From Planctomycetota bacterium (GTDB taxonomy: Bacteria > Planctomycetota > Phycisphaerae > Sedimentisphaerales > Anaerobacaceae): 50,677 bases of DNA. The notes under the pieces are model-generated. The model searched no databases, had not been told where the DNA came from, and worked only from the letters and a program-made list of their open reading frames with translations. Positions 7,802 to 16,385 of this stretch are shown here, in pieces (the first letter of the stretch is position 1; each line of letters opens with the position of its first letter). The translations under genes were made by a program, and so were the position numbers. The DNA lies in contig JAMCWO010000094.1 in the NCBI GenBank assembly GCA_023481165.1, positions 1-50,677 of the forward strand. The letters are read 5' to 3'.

Positions 7802-10225
7802 TCATTCTTCCAGGTTCATCTTCTTGAGAAGCACGCCGTACTTTGGGTTCTGCCGGACGCCGTCCGCCATCCCCGGCAGTTTGATCCAGCACAACCAGGG
7901 ATCCCGCTGGGTCCACGCTTTGTCCAGCAACTCGAAACCGGCGTCGCTCCGGCCGACCACGAAATAGGTCAAACCCAGAATGGCAGGCGAGACGTATTGC
8001 CGCCGGGAAAGCTCCACCATTTCCGCTAACCGTTTCTGAGCCTCCTGCGACTCGCCCATTTTGGCATACGTCCAGATGGTATAGGCGCGGGCCCACAGGT
8101 GGGAGCCCTTGGCGATCGTCTCTTCCAGGGCAAATTCCTTCAGGGCGTCTTCGTACCGCGCCTTGTCGAGATAGACTCTTCCCAGGAACAGATGCGTGTA
8201 GACCTGGGACGGGTCCATCTCCAGCGCATCGCCCAGCACCTCCAATCCCCGGTCGACCCGACCGCTGTAGCAGAGCACGATTCCCAGGTTCCGGCATACC
8301 GTAACCGACATGGGATCCAGGGCCCGCGCTTGTTCGAGTTCCTGAACGGCCTGGGCATACCGGGCCCGGTACAGGTGCAGGTCGGAGTACCAGTGGTGCG
8401 CGCTGGCATAGCCCGGATTGAGCTCGATCGCGCGGCGGAAGTGGTTCTCCGCCCCCACCCAGTCCCACTCATAGCGTACCAGAATCTGTCCCAGGGCCGC
8501 ATGGGCCTCCGGCAGGGTCTCCTCGATCTGGAGGGCCCGTAACGCGGCCGCCTTGCCCTTCTGCACGGCATCCGGAGGGGCCGAGGTGCTGTAAAGCGGA
8601 AGGAGACTGTAACACGAACCGAGCAACGCGTGCGCCAGAGCGTAGTTCGGCTCTTTCTGGATCGCTTTCTCGAAGTACTCTATCGCCTTGTGCAGGTCCT
8701 CCTCGCTGCGCCTGTTCCAGAATGACAGTCCGCTCCAATACGCGTCCCGGGCTGCCGGATCCATCGGTTGGCGCCGGGAGATTCGCGCCTTCTCATCGTT
8801 CAGAAGCCGGAGCTTCAATTCCCCCACGATGGCCTGGGTGATCTGTCCCTGAATGGCCAGCACATCATCGACGTCCCGGTCGTACTGGTTCGACCACAGG
8901 TGGCGTCGGTCCGCCGCATTGACAAGCTGCGCGGTAATCCGCAGCTTGCCCCCCGCTTTGCGCACGCTTCCCTCCAGAACGGTCGCCACTTGAAGTTGCC
9001 GACCGATGTCGCGGACATCGGTGTTCTTGCCCTTGAAGGCGAATGCCGACGTGCGGGCGATGACCCGCAGGTCCTTGATGTGCGTCAGGGCATTGATGAG
9101 TTCCTCCACTATTCCATCGCAGAAGTATTCCTGATCCTTCTGGGGACTCATGTCCTCGAAAGGCAGAACCACGATGGAGGGCGGCGGGGAGACGGCCGGT
9201 GGCCGGAGATACGCCCAGGCCATCGCGCCGACACAGAGCGTAGCGGCCGTAAGAAGAGCGACGACCTGGCGCCGGGTCCGCCGCCACGCGGTGGGCCGGT
9301 CGCCAGGCTGCACCGCCCGCCCGAGGCGGTCCAGCTCGGCCAGCAATTCCCGAACGTTCGTCGGTCGCCGGGCCGGGTCCTTCTCCATCATCTGCAGGAC
9401 CATGCGCTCCAGCCATCGAGGAACATCCCGGCGAATACGACGAAGACGCGGGGGCTCTTCGTGTAGAATCGAGTGCAGCACGTCGCGGCGGGTGTCGCCC
9501 CGGAAGGGAAACGCGCCCGCCAACATCTCATAGACGACCAGTCCCAGGGACCAGATATCCGACCGGTAATCCACCGGGTCGCCGGCAGCCTGCTCCGGGC
9601 TCATGTAGGCCGGCGTGCCGATCACCACGCGCAGTTGTGTCGTCGTGTTCGGCGGATTCTGCGCACCGGCGTCGGCGGCTTTGGCCAGGCCGAAGTCCAG
9701 CACCTTGGCCGTCCCCTTGGGTGTGATCTTGATGTTGCCCGGCTTGAGGTCGCGGTGAACGACTCCTTGTTCGTGCGCCGCGGCGATGGCGGCCGCGACT
9801 TGGGAGGCAATGGAGATGGCTTCAGAGAGCCCCAGAGGCCCCAGGCGGATTCGCTCGGCCAGAGTCTGACCGGGAACATATTCCAGCACAAGATAGGTGG
9901 CTCCCTGGGCATCTTCCAGCCTCTCATAAATGGCCGCAATATTCGGATGGTTCAGCCGGGCCAGGACCTTGGCCTCGCGATCCTGACGTGACCGGAGACC
10001 GGCGTCGGCCGTGATTTCCGGCGCCAGACTCTTGATGGCTACCGGCCGTTTGAGTTGGGTGTCATAGGCCAGGTAAACGACCCCCATCCCGCCGCGTCCC
10101 AGTTCTCCTTCGATCCGAAACGAACCGATCTGCGACCCCGGCGTCAGGGAACCGCCCAGCGCGGAGACCGTGTCCTCCGAATTCGGACGATCATCGGCTT
10201 GGTCTTCCGACCCGCTCATCGGCAT
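7802..10225 (-). CDS. Membrane Ser/Thr protein kinase with TolB-like and TPR extracytoplasmic region
   Basis: An 807-residue protein. The Hanks-type kinase domain (~residues 36-300) has the glycine loop G43-R-G-G-M-G, Lys65 in VAIKSL, HRDLKPGN with catalytic Asp159, DFG at 177-179, and GTPAYMSPEQ. Therefore it should be active. One membrane helix (VVALLTAATLCVGAMAWAYL, ~residues 320-340) separates it from a TolB-N/FlgO-like domain (SIVVLPFEDMSPQKDQEYF, EGSVRKAGGKLRITAQLV). About eight TPR-like helices follow (YFEKAIQKEPNYALAHALLG, HFRRAIELNPGYASAHHWY). The ATG has GAGGA 7-8 nt upstream. Such kinases are abundant in planctomycetes and acidobacteria; the signal sensed is unknown. Confidence 0.92.
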   Translation of the reverse strand: MPMSGSEDQADDRPNSEDTVSALGGSLTPGSQIGSFRIEGELGRGGMGVVYLAYDTQLKRPVAIKSLAPEITADAGLRSRQDREAKVLARLNHPNIAAIYERLEDAQGATYLVLEYVPGQTLAERIRLGPLGLSEAISIASQVAAAIAAAHEQGVVHRDLKPGNIKITPKGTAKVLDFGLAKAADAGAQNPPNTTTQLRVVIGTPAYMSPEQAAGDPVDYRSDIWSLGLVVYEMLAGAFPFRGDTRRDVLHSILHEEPPRLRRIRRDVPRWLERMVLQMMEKDPARRPTNVRELLAELDRLGRAVQPGDRPTAWRRTRRQVVALLTAATLCVGAMAWAYLRPPAVSPPPSIVVLPFEDMSPQKDQEYFCDGIVEELINALTHIKDLRVIARTSAFAFKGKNTDVRDIGRQLQVATVLEGSVRKAGGKLRITAQLVNAADRRHLWSNQYDRDVDDVLAIQGQITQAIVGELKLRLLNDEKARISRRQPMDPAARDAYWSGLSFWNRRSEEDLHKAIEYFEKAIQKEPNYALAHALLGSCYSLLPLYSTSAPPDAVQKGKAAALRALQIEETLPEAHAALGQILVRYEWDWVGAENHFRRAIELNPGYASAHHWYSDLHLYRARYAQAVQELEQARALDPMSVTVCRNLGIVLCYSGRVDRGLEVLGDALEMDPSQVYTHLFLGRVYLDKARYEDALKEFALEETIAKGSHLWARAYTIWTYAKMGESQEAQKRLAEMVELSRRQYVSPAILGLTYFVVGRSDAGFELLDKAWTQRDPWLCWIKLPGMADGVRQNPKYGVLLKKMNLEE

Positions 10226-10337
10226 TCCTCACAGGCGGAGCACACAGGCCCAAGATGGGTGAGCGCGGCCACAACCCTCTTGTTTCTCGGCAAACCCACA
10301 TAACCGCAGGCAGATAACACTATTAGACCTACAGGTT

Positions 10338-10348
10338 AAGTATGATAC
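10338..10348. promoter_or_regulatory. Perfect palindrome in the kinase upstream region
   Basis: AGTATGATACT reads the same on both strands around a central G. It lies ~113 bp before the kinase start in an AT-rich patch, and overlaps a TATCAT that could be a minus-strand -10 box with a poor -35 (TGGACT, 17 nt away). The rest of 10226-10405 shows nothing else. Confidence 0.25.
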
Positions 10349-10405
10349 TACAAGAATCAGGATAAGTCCATGCTCTTCCTGCCGTGTTGTGAATCGCCTG
10401 CTCCA

Positions 10406-11116
10406 TCAAACCGAACACTCCGCTTTGAGGTCGCTGGCAACCTCCTGCAATTTCTTGAGACTGGCGTCACAGTCGGCGGGAGCGTAGACCTTCGGTCCCA
10501 TGCCGCAGGGCAGAGTCAACAGGTCCCCGTCACGGAAATCCTTGACGTCTTCGCGGCCCTGGATGCCCCAGGCGATGCGCTTGCCATTGCGGTACGCGGG
10601 ATACTTCGTGAGGTCGTATGTGGAAGCGTCGAAACTGATGATCTCCACGCTGGAGCGGAACAGGTCGTCCCAGTTCATGTTGCCGCAGACATGGACTCCC
10701 GGCGTGACCGGGAAGCTCTCGAACAGGGCCGACCAGAGCCGCTGATAGTCGAACCCCACCTGGCCCAGGGCCGGTTCATCCAGAAAGAGAATGACTTGGT
10801 GGACCTGCAAGCCGTCGAGAATGGCCGAGATGTGCTGAAGGGAACGGCTGATCGCTTCATCTTCCGAGTACCCGCTGAGAATCAGCGTCGCCGGACCGAT
10901 GCACTGGACCTTGATCATATCCAGACCCGCCACGCGCTCCTGGAAGCGGCGCAGGCAGCTCAGTTTTCCCGGCTGTTTAGCGTATTCCAGCATGGCATCG
11001 CCCAGCTTCGGCAACTCGGGTAGGAAAGGAATATCATGCCGCAGACTGTACTCGACCGCCTGGTCGACATCATCATACGGCAGAGATCCAATCTGTGTAA
11101 CGATCTTCTTCTGCAC
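10406..11116 (-). CDS. MetE/UROD-superfamily protein (cobalamin-independent methionine synthase C-terminal-like)
   Basis: The 236-residue TIM barrel opens with VTQIGSLPYDDVDQAVEYSL and continues with the MetE-C-like blocks IKVQCIGPATLI, VILFLDEPALGQ, GVHVCGNMNWDDL and IISFDASTYDL. The HVCGN box supplies His and Cys of the type used to bind zinc, and substrate homocysteine, in methyltransferases. At one third of full MetE length it lacks the N-terminal half, as do many stand-alone family members, which may serve other methyl-transfer chemistry. Start is GTG at 11116 with GGAG 8 nt upstream. A 190-bp gap separates it from the kinase gene. Confidence 0.75.
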   Translation of the reverse strand: MQKKIVTQIGSLPYDDVDQAVEYSLRHDIPFLPELPKLGDAMLEYAKQPGKLSCLRRFQERVAGLDMIKVQCIGPATLILSGYSEDEAISRSLQHISAILDGLQVHQVILFLDEPALGQVGFDYQRLWSALFESFPVTPGVHVCGNMNWDDLFRSSVEIISFDASTYDLTKYPAYRNGKRIAWGIQGREDVKDFRDGDLLTLPCGMGPKVYAPADCDASLKKLQEVASDLKAECSV

Positions 11117-11181
11117 TGCATCTACTCCTTTTGTGTACCCTCGCCGTCGTCATCCTTGCGCCGGTGCGTTGCTTGCCGTGT

Positions 11182-11240
11182 GTAGGATGGGCTTTAGGAA
11201 GCAGCATGGGCTAAAGCCCATCCTGCATGACTCATCCTAC
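11182..11240. repeat. Intergenic inverted repeat (GTAGGATGGGCTTTAG type)
   Basis: ggatgggctttag (left) pairs with ctaaagcccatcc (right) around gaagcagcatgg, and the outer gtaggatg pairs with catcctac at 11233-11240. The sequence is related in style to the GTAGGGTGGGC element at 1972-2038. Confidence 0.75.
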
Positions 11241-11259
11241 GTGCCTGAGCAATGACAAT

Positions 11260-11345
11260 GGGTGGCAGCCTCAAGGCCACAGGCCTTGGGGAGGTTGGCA
11301 CACATCCATGGAGCCATCCCCAAGCTGCGCTTGAGGCTGCCACCC
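11260..11345. repeat. Intergenic inverted repeat with 16-bp perfect arms
   Basis: gggtggcagcctcaag (11260-11275) is the exact complement of cttgaggctgccaccc (11330-11345). The 54-nt loop contains the smaller palindromes ggccacaggcc and tccatgga. It lies between the 3' end of the oxidoreductase gene and the start of the MetE-like gene. Confidence 0.8.
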
Positions 11346-11357
11346 GACAAAATTGTC

Positions 11358-12773
11358 CTATATCTTCTCCAGATCGAAACCCGGACGGTAAGGCTCTTGC
11401 ACAAACCGCTGGGCCTCGGGGGCGTTGGTCACTTTCATGTTCGGGCCGTCCCAGAGGATCTTCTTCTGGGCGCGGATCGCGACATCCCCGAGCAGGATGA
11501 ACTCTGCCAGCCGGGCGGCGTAGCTGAAGTCGCTGACCGCCTGCGGACCGCCCTTGCAGGCGTCGAGCCAGTTGCGATGATGGCCCCTGCTGCGTGCCAG
11601 GACCCTGGGCGGCCGGCCGTAGGCCTTCATCTTCGCTTCGGGGATAATCCGGGGCGAGCGGCTCCAGCCCCCGCCCATGATCGTGCCCTTGCTGCCGATA
11701 ATCAGGATGCCGTTGCCCCCTTCGCCCAGTTGGCGGCCGGCTTCCAGATCCGCAGGTCGCGGCGGCCTTAGCTCGCCATCGTACCAGTGGACCGCCACCG
11801 GCCCCACCTTCTCGCGCGGGCCGAACTCCCAGACCACGTGGTTATCGCCGCCGATGACTTCGGAATCGACGAAATCGGTCTTGAGTGCCTCCACGCTGAT
11901 CGGATGATCCAGTTTCAGCGCCGCGAACGCCGGGTCCAGATTGTGCACGGCCATGTCGCCGACGGCGCCGGTGCCGAACTCCCACCAGCCGCGCCAGTTG
12001 TACGGAGCATACGCCGGATGATAGGGCCGGTCCGCCTTGGGTCCCAGCCACAGTTGCCAATCGAAGCCCGGGGGCACCGGGGGCGTGTCCTTGGGCCGGC
12101 CGCGGCCGCTCGCCCAGCCGCCGGTCCCGCTCCAAGCGTGAACCTCGCGAACCTCCCCGATGGCCCCATCCCAGATCATCTCGCACGTCAGTTGGTTGCC
12201 CTCGTCGCTGCGGCCCTGGTTACCCATCTGGGTCGCAACGCCCGCCTCTTTGGCAATCTTAGCCACCATGCGGGCCTCATAGATATTGTGCGTCAGCGGC
12301 TTCTCGCAATAGACGTGTTTGCCGCGCCGCAGCGCCGCGACCGTCACCCACGCATGGCAATGGTCCGGCGTGGCACACAGGACCGCGTCGATATTCTTTT
12401 CCTTGTCCAGCAGCTCGCGAAAATCGACGTAGTCCCTGCACTTGAACTGCGGATTGTCCCGCGCATAGCGCTTCTCGACTTCCGCCTTGACCGGCAGCCG
12501 CCCCGCGACGCCCTTATAGTACCATTGCTCGTAATCCGCCTGATCCCGCGGATCGGCAATGGCAACGATCTGGGCGTCCTTCTCCTGAAAGAGGCCGCGG
12601 GCATTGGTCCGCCCCTGCCCGCCGCAGCCGATGACGGCGATATAGACCTTTTCGCTCGGCGCCACGAACTTCGCCCCACCCAGCACGCGGCGTGGCACAA
12701 TCGTAAACGCCGCCGCCCCCGCTGCTGCGCCGATAAACTGCCGTCGCGTGACCCTCGAACTGTCTTTGTTCAT
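11358..12773 (-). CDS. TAT-exported Gfo/Idh/MocA-family oxidoreductase
   Basis: A 471-residue protein. The TAT leader TRRQFIGAAAGAAAFTIVP is followed by a Rossmann fold with the dinucleotide motif VIGCGGQG, the family signature HVYCEKPLTHN (Lys of the EKP motif is the usual catalytic or NAD-contact residue), and the planctomycete-type C-terminal region (TCEMIWDGAIGEVREVHAWS, NWRGWWEFGTGAVGDMAVHN). Start 12773 has GAGG 6 nt upstream; in-frame codons farther out are not needed. These enzymes oxidise sugars or sugar derivatives with tightly bound NAD(P) in the periplasm-like compartment. Substrate unknown. Confidence 0.92.
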   Translation of the reverse strand: MNKDSSRVTRRQFIGAAAGAAAFTIVPRRVLGGAKFVAPSEKVYIAVIGCGGQGRTNARGLFQEKDAQIVAIADPRDQADYEQWYYKGVAGRLPVKAEVEKRYARDNPQFKCRDYVDFRELLDKEKNIDAVLCATPDHCHAWVTVAALRRGKHVYCEKPLTHNIYEARMVAKIAKEAGVATQMGNQGRSDEGNQLTCEMIWDGAIGEVREVHAWSGTGGWASGRGRPKDTPPVPPGFDWQLWLGPKADRPYHPAYAPYNWRGWWEFGTGAVGDMAVHNLDPAFAALKLDHPISVEALKTDFVDSEVIGGDNHVVWEFGPREKVGPVAVHWYDGELRPPRPADLEAGRQLGEGGNGILIIGSKGTIMGGGWSRSPRIIPEAKMKAYGRPPRVLARSRGHHRNWLDACKGGPQAVSDFSYAARLAEFILLGDVAIRAQKKILWDGPNMKVTNAPEAQRFVQEPYRPGFDLEKI

Positions 12774-12998
12774 ATCCGTCCTCTTATCCAGCATTCACGA
12801 TCCACCGAACGACCGACCGCGACGTCCCACCGACCCGCGAGCTTTCGGTCCTTGAGAAATCCAAGCACATGATATCACGGCAACCACTCGGGGCCAAGCT
12901 AATACCAGTGGGTGGGCGTGACCTCCTGAGAAAGAAGTCGCAGGGACGGCACTGCTCAGGTTGTGCGATGTCCCCGCAGAATTGTGCGGACTTTGCGC

Positions 12999-13027
12999 TT
13001 GACATGTCCGTACCGGGAGAGTAGTCT
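12999..13027 (+). promoter_or_regulatory. Candidate promoter for the small Cys-rich gene
   Basis: A perfect TTGACA (12999-13004) is separated by 17 nt from TAGTCT (13022-13027), a weak -10. The 12774-13153 gap otherwise shows no gene on either strand. Confidence 0.35.
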
Positions 13028-13153
13028 GCTGATTTTGTATCCTGTCGGTACTGCTGGGGGGGACACCCGAATGTACTTCAGGACTCCGAAGACAGAGCGT
13101 ACCGATAGTGGTCTACCGTGAAGGCAACCAAAAGAAAGATAGAGGGGCAGCAG

Positions 13154-13330
13154 ATGAACGAGCAATGTACAGGTTGTCCGTGGCTGGATGAGCCGAAAAA
13201 GCAGTGCCGGCGCACGCCGCCGCGGTTCTGTTCCGTGGATGAGGCCGCCAAGGCCAAGCCGGCACCGGAGATCATCCCGGCTACGGGTCCGCGGGACGAA
13301 CCCCAGGCGAAAATCCATCGCGCGGCGTGA
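13154..13330 (+). CDS. Small cysteine-rich hypothetical protein
   Basis: A 58-residue protein beginning MNEQCTGCPWLDEPKKQCRR, with CxxC followed by two further Cys (QCRR and PRFCS), a spacing that could hold a metal or Fe-S cluster. The second half is Pro/Ala-rich and looks disordered. The ATG at 13154 is chosen over the upstream GTG because GAGGGG is 6 nt before it. No family recognised. It precedes the GH43 gene by 109 bp on the same strand. Confidence 0.5.
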   Translation: MNEQCTGCPWLDEPKKQCRRTPPRFCSVDEAAKAKPAPEIIPATGPRDEPQAKIHRAA

Positions 13331-13438
13331 CGCGATCCTGGAGTGAGGACATAACAGGGCCGTCGTGCGTCCACGGAAGCCTGTCGTCGCGTCGCAACGG
13401 CCGTGGAGCACACGCGCTTTCAAGAGGATCGGCGTCCT

Positions 13439-14506
13439 ATGCTGCGCGTGCCGAAATTAGCGGTCCCTGTCGGGTCGCGAACCCGCCAGACGATCCTTTT
13501 CGCTGGTGTGCTGGGAATTGTCGCAGTCGCAGCACCCTCCTGGAGTGCGGAGAATCCCACAACCCCGGCCGCGCCGCAGATGCTCCCGCTCTCCGGTGAC
13601 TTGGCAGTACATGATCCCGTCATCATCCGTGAGAACGACGCGTTCTACATCTTTGCGACGGGCAATCGGCGGGCCGGCGTCCTGCCGATCCGGTGCTCCA
13701 AGGATCTGTATCACTGGACACGTTGTGGCTCCGTGTTCGAGACGCTGCCGGGATGGGCGATCAAGGAGATTCCGGGGGCGCGGAGCGCCTGGGCGCCGGA
13801 TATCTCCCGCTATCATGACAGATATCACCTTTATTATTCTGTTTCCACTTTCGGCAAGAACAACTCCGCCATCGGACTGGCCACAAACCGCACGCTCGAC
13901 CCGAACAGCCCCGACTATAAATGGGTCGATGAGGGTCTGGTGGTCCGGTCACGGCCGAGCCGGGATGACTGGAACGCCATCGACCCCCAACTCGTAATCC
14001 AGGATGAGCAAAACCTTTGGCTCTGCTGGGGCAGTTTCTGGGGTGGCATCATGATGCGGCGGATCGACCCGGCTACCGGCAAGCTCTCCACGACAGATAC
14101 AACGCTGCACAACCTGGCGCGGCGCCCGCGCACCGGCGGGCAGCCAGGCTCCATCGAGGCCCCGTTCATCGTGCGGCACGACAACTGGTGCTACCTGTTC
14201 GCCTCCTTCGATTTCTGCTGCCGCGGCGTCAAGAGCACGTACAATATCCGGGTGGGACGTGCACGGGATGTCGTCGGCCCCTATGCAGACCGGGCCGGCG
14301 TGCCCATGACCGAGGGTGGTGGCACCCTCGTGATCGAAGCCACGACGCCCAACTGGCGGGGACCCGGCCATGAGGCCGTGCTCCAGGACATCAGCGGCAA
14401 CTACTTGGTCTTTCACGCCTACGAGGGCAAGACCGGCCGGCCCGAACTGAAGATCTCCACGATGGTGTGGAACAATGGCTGGCCCCATGTTGCGGCGCTG
14501 CCCTAA
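13439..14506 (+). CDS. Secreted GH43-family glycosidase (arabinan endo-1,5-alpha-L-arabinosidase-like)
   Basis: A 355-residue protein. A hydrophobic signal peptide (FAGVLGIVAVAAPSWSA) precedes a five-bladed beta-propeller. GH43 catalytic landmarks are present: Asp59 in LAVHDPVII (general base), Asp182 in NAIDPQLV (pKa modulator), and Glu240 in GSIEAPFI (general acid). ARSAWAPDIS and YHLYYSVSTFGKNNSAIG are typical of the arabinanase subfamily. It should cleave alpha-1,5-arabinan or a similar arabinose polymer outside the cytoplasm. Start 13439 has AGAGGA ~9 nt upstream. It heads a short run with a lipoprotein and a GH5-like enzyme, fitting plant or algal polysaccharide use. Confidence 0.88.
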   Translation: MLRVPKLAVPVGSRTRQTILFAGVLGIVAVAAPSWSAENPTTPAAPQMLPLSGDLAVHDPVIIRENDAFYIFATGNRRAGVLPIRCSKDLYHWTRCGSVFETLPGWAIKEIPGARSAWAPDISRYHDRYHLYYSVSTFGKNNSAIGLATNRTLDPNSPDYKWVDEGLVVRSRPSRDDWNAIDPQLVIQDEQNLWLCWGSFWGGIMMRRIDPATGKLSTTDTTLHNLARRPRTGGQPGSIEAPFIVRHDNWCYLFASFDFCCRGVKSTYNIRVGRARDVVGPYADRAGVPMTEGGGTLVIEATTPNWRGPGHEAVLQDISGNYLVFHAYEGKTGRPELKISTMVWNNGWPHVAALP

Positions 14507-14520
14507 GATCCACGTTCGTG

Positions 14521-14548
14521 TTGACGGGGGCGACGGCGCCGGTATAAT
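14521..14548 (+). promoter_or_regulatory. Promoter of the lipoprotein / GH5-like pair
   Basis: TTGACG (14521-14526), 16-nt spacer, perfect TATAAT (14543-14548). The implied transcript starts ~45 nt before the lipoprotein ATG at 14599. Confidence 0.6.
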
Positions 14549-14598
14549 TCACGCTCGTGGAGTGGAGCAGAAGAGTTCTGTGCTGAAAGGGGTCCACC

Positions 14599-15102
14599 AT
14601 GACAGTTCGAATGTGTGCGATAGTATCGTGTCTGATCCTTCTGCCCGGCTTGGTCCTGGTGGGTTGCGCCAAGAAGACGGACCAGCGGCCGCCCGCCGCC
14701 AAGACCGGTGCGGGCCCAGTCCCCTCCGTCCCTCAAACCAGTGCAGACCAGAGCCCCTCCGCCCCCCAGGCCAGTCCGGAGGTCAGCGCCGCAGTGGCGG
14801 CCGACCTGGAGAAGCCCGTACCCGAAGTCCAGACAAAGGCCCAGACGATGAGCGTGGCCGACCTGAAAGCGACGGCCCTCCAGTACGTGCAAGCGATCTC
14901 GGTCAAGAAGGAGGACCTGCAGAAGGTTCTGGCCCAAGTCAAGGAAATCCCGCTGGCCGAAGCCTTGAGCGAGAAGGCCAAGACGCTGAAGGCCGAGGTC
15001 CAGAAGATCCAGACCTCCCTCAAGGATCTGACGGACCGATTCCAGGTCTACTACAACAAGCTGAAGGAAAAGGGCGGCGATCTGTCCGGCCTGACGATTT
15101 AG
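14599..15102 (+). CDS. Putative coiled-coil lipoprotein of unknown function
   Basis: A 167-residue protein with a lipoprotein signal peptide ending in the lipobox LVGC (Cys23). A Pro/Ala/Ser/Gln linker follows, then ~85 residues of heptad-rich helix (KKEDLQKVLAQVKEI, KTLKAEVQKIQTSLKDL). The anchored Cys plus helix suggests an envelope-attached structural or periplasm-spanning protein. AAAGGGG lies 7 nt before the ATG. The stop is 5 bp before the next gene, indicating co-transcription with the GH5-like enzyme. No family recognised. Confidence 0.75.
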   Translation: MTVRMCAIVSCLILLPGLVLVGCAKKTDQRPPAAKTGAGPVPSVPQTSADQSPSAPQASPEVSAAVAADLEKPVPEVQTKAQTMSVADLKATALQYVQAISVKKEDLQKVLAQVKEIPLAEALSEKAKTLKAEVQKIQTSLKDLTDRFQVYYNKLKEKGGDLSGLTI

Positions 15103-15107
15103 GCACT

Positions 15108-16232
15108 GTGCGCACAAATCTACAGCAAATCGGCTGGGGGGCGGTGGTCTGTGCGCTCGTTGGGCCCGCGTTGATGGCCCCGAGCCAGGCCACGGCGCAG
15201 CCCATGAGCTTTGTCCGGGTCTCCCCGGATCAACGGAGTTTCCTGTTGGACGACGGCAGTCCCTTCATTGCCTGGGGCTTCAACTACGATCACGATGAGA
15301 AAGGCCGGCTGCTGGAGGATTACTGGACTACCGAATGGCCGAAGGTCCAGGAGGACTTCCGCGAGATGAAGGATCTGGGGGCCAATGTCGTCCGCCTCCA
15401 TCTTCAGCTTGGCAAGTTCATGAAGCAGCCGGATGAGCCGAACGAGGTCGCTCTGAGCCGACTTGGACAGGTTGTGGAGTTGGCCCAGCGCGTGCACCTG
15501 TATCTCGATCTGACGGGGTTGGCATGCTACCACAAGAGGGACGTTCCCGCCTGGTACGATGGATTGTCGGAACGGGACCGCTGGGCGGTGCAGGCCCGCT
15601 TCTGGGAGGCGGTCGCCGGCCGCTGTAGCGGCAGTCCCGCGATCTTCTGCTACGATCTGATGAACGAGCCCATTTTGCCCGGCGACAAGAAGGAGACCGA
15701 GTGGCTCGCCGGCGAGCTGGACGGCAAGTTCTTTGTCCAGCGCATCGCCCTCGATCTGGCGGGCCGCACACAACAACAGGTCGCCAAAGTTTGGGTGGAC
15801 CGACTCGTGGCAGCGATCCGGAAACAGGATCGCCGTCATTCGATCACCGTCGGCGTCATCCCCTGGGCCTTGGTGTTTCCCAAGGCCAAGCCGCTGTTCT
15901 ACTCCAAGGAAGTGTCCGAGAACTTGGACTTCGCCAGCGTGCACTTCTACCCGGAGAAAGGCAAGATCGACCAAGCCCTTACCGCCTTGGCCGTCTACGA
16001 CATCGGCAAGCCGCTCGTCGTCGAGGAGATGTTCCCGCTCAAATGCAGCGCGGAGGAGTTGGGCGTCTTCATCGACGGCTCGCGGAAGATCGCCGAAGGC
16101 TGGATTGGTTTCTACTGGGGCAAGACACCCGGAGAATACCGGGGGTCGAACACGATCGGCGACGCCATGACCCTGAGCTGGCTGGACTTGTTCCAGAAGA
16201 AAGCCGCCACAATCCTCAGCCGCACGCCGTAG
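15108..16232 (+). CDS. Secreted GH5-like (cellulase-superfamily) glycoside hydrolase
   Basis: A 374-residue protein. The GTG at 15108 is chosen because it begins a clean signal peptide (VVCALVGPALMAPSQATAQ) directly after the lipoprotein stop. The TIM-barrel landmarks of GH5/clan A are visible: FIAWGFNYDHD near the N-terminus, LGANVVRLHLQ, the acid/base Glu187 in YDLMNEP, DFASVHFYPEKG, and the nucleophile candidate Glu306 or Glu307 in LVVEEMFP. The reading frame is also open upstream through the lipoprotein gene but out of its frame, so that extension is rejected. Likely a retaining beta-glycanase acting outside the cell. Substrate unknown. Confidence 0.8.
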   Translation: MRTNLQQIGWGAVVCALVGPALMAPSQATAQPMSFVRVSPDQRSFLLDDGSPFIAWGFNYDHDEKGRLLEDYWTTEWPKVQEDFREMKDLGANVVRLHLQLGKFMKQPDEPNEVALSRLGQVVELAQRVHLYLDLTGLACYHKRDVPAWYDGLSERDRWAVQARFWEAVAGRCSGSPAIFCYDLMNEPILPGDKKETEWLAGELDGKFFVQRIALDLAGRTQQQVAKVWVDRLVAAIRKQDRRHSITVGVIPWALVFPKAKPLFYSKEVSENLDFASVHFYPEKGKIDQALTALAVYDIGKPLVVEEMFPLKCSAEELGVFIDGSRKIAEGWIGFYWGKTPGEYRGSNTIGDAMTLSWLDLFQKKAATILSRTP

Positions 16233-16286
16233 CGGCTGGGGCAGGGGAAGATGCCTGATGGACCTCGTCCATTTGCCGGCGTCGAT

Positions 16287-16314
16287 TTGACCTCTGGCGA
16301 TTTCCTGCTATATT
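16287..16314 (+). promoter_or_regulatory. Promoter of the cysteine synthase gene
   Basis: TTGACC (16287-16292), 16-nt spacer, TATATT (16309-16314), with the ATG of the next gene 72 nt downstream. Confidence 0.55.
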
Positions 16315-16385
16315 GACAGGTGTGGTGTGATCTACCCGAATATCGGGCGGCGCTATTGCGGTTGGTCTGTCGAGGCTTTTCGGAT

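Noticed and set aside
12784-13153. Short minus-strand frames before the Cys-rich gene
   Set aside because: No ribosome sites, no domains, and they read through a plus-strand promoter.
14475-15107. Long upstream extension of the GH5-like frame
   Set aside because: It overlaps the lipoprotein gene out of frame and has low-complexity sequence; a GTG with a good signal peptide exists at 15108.
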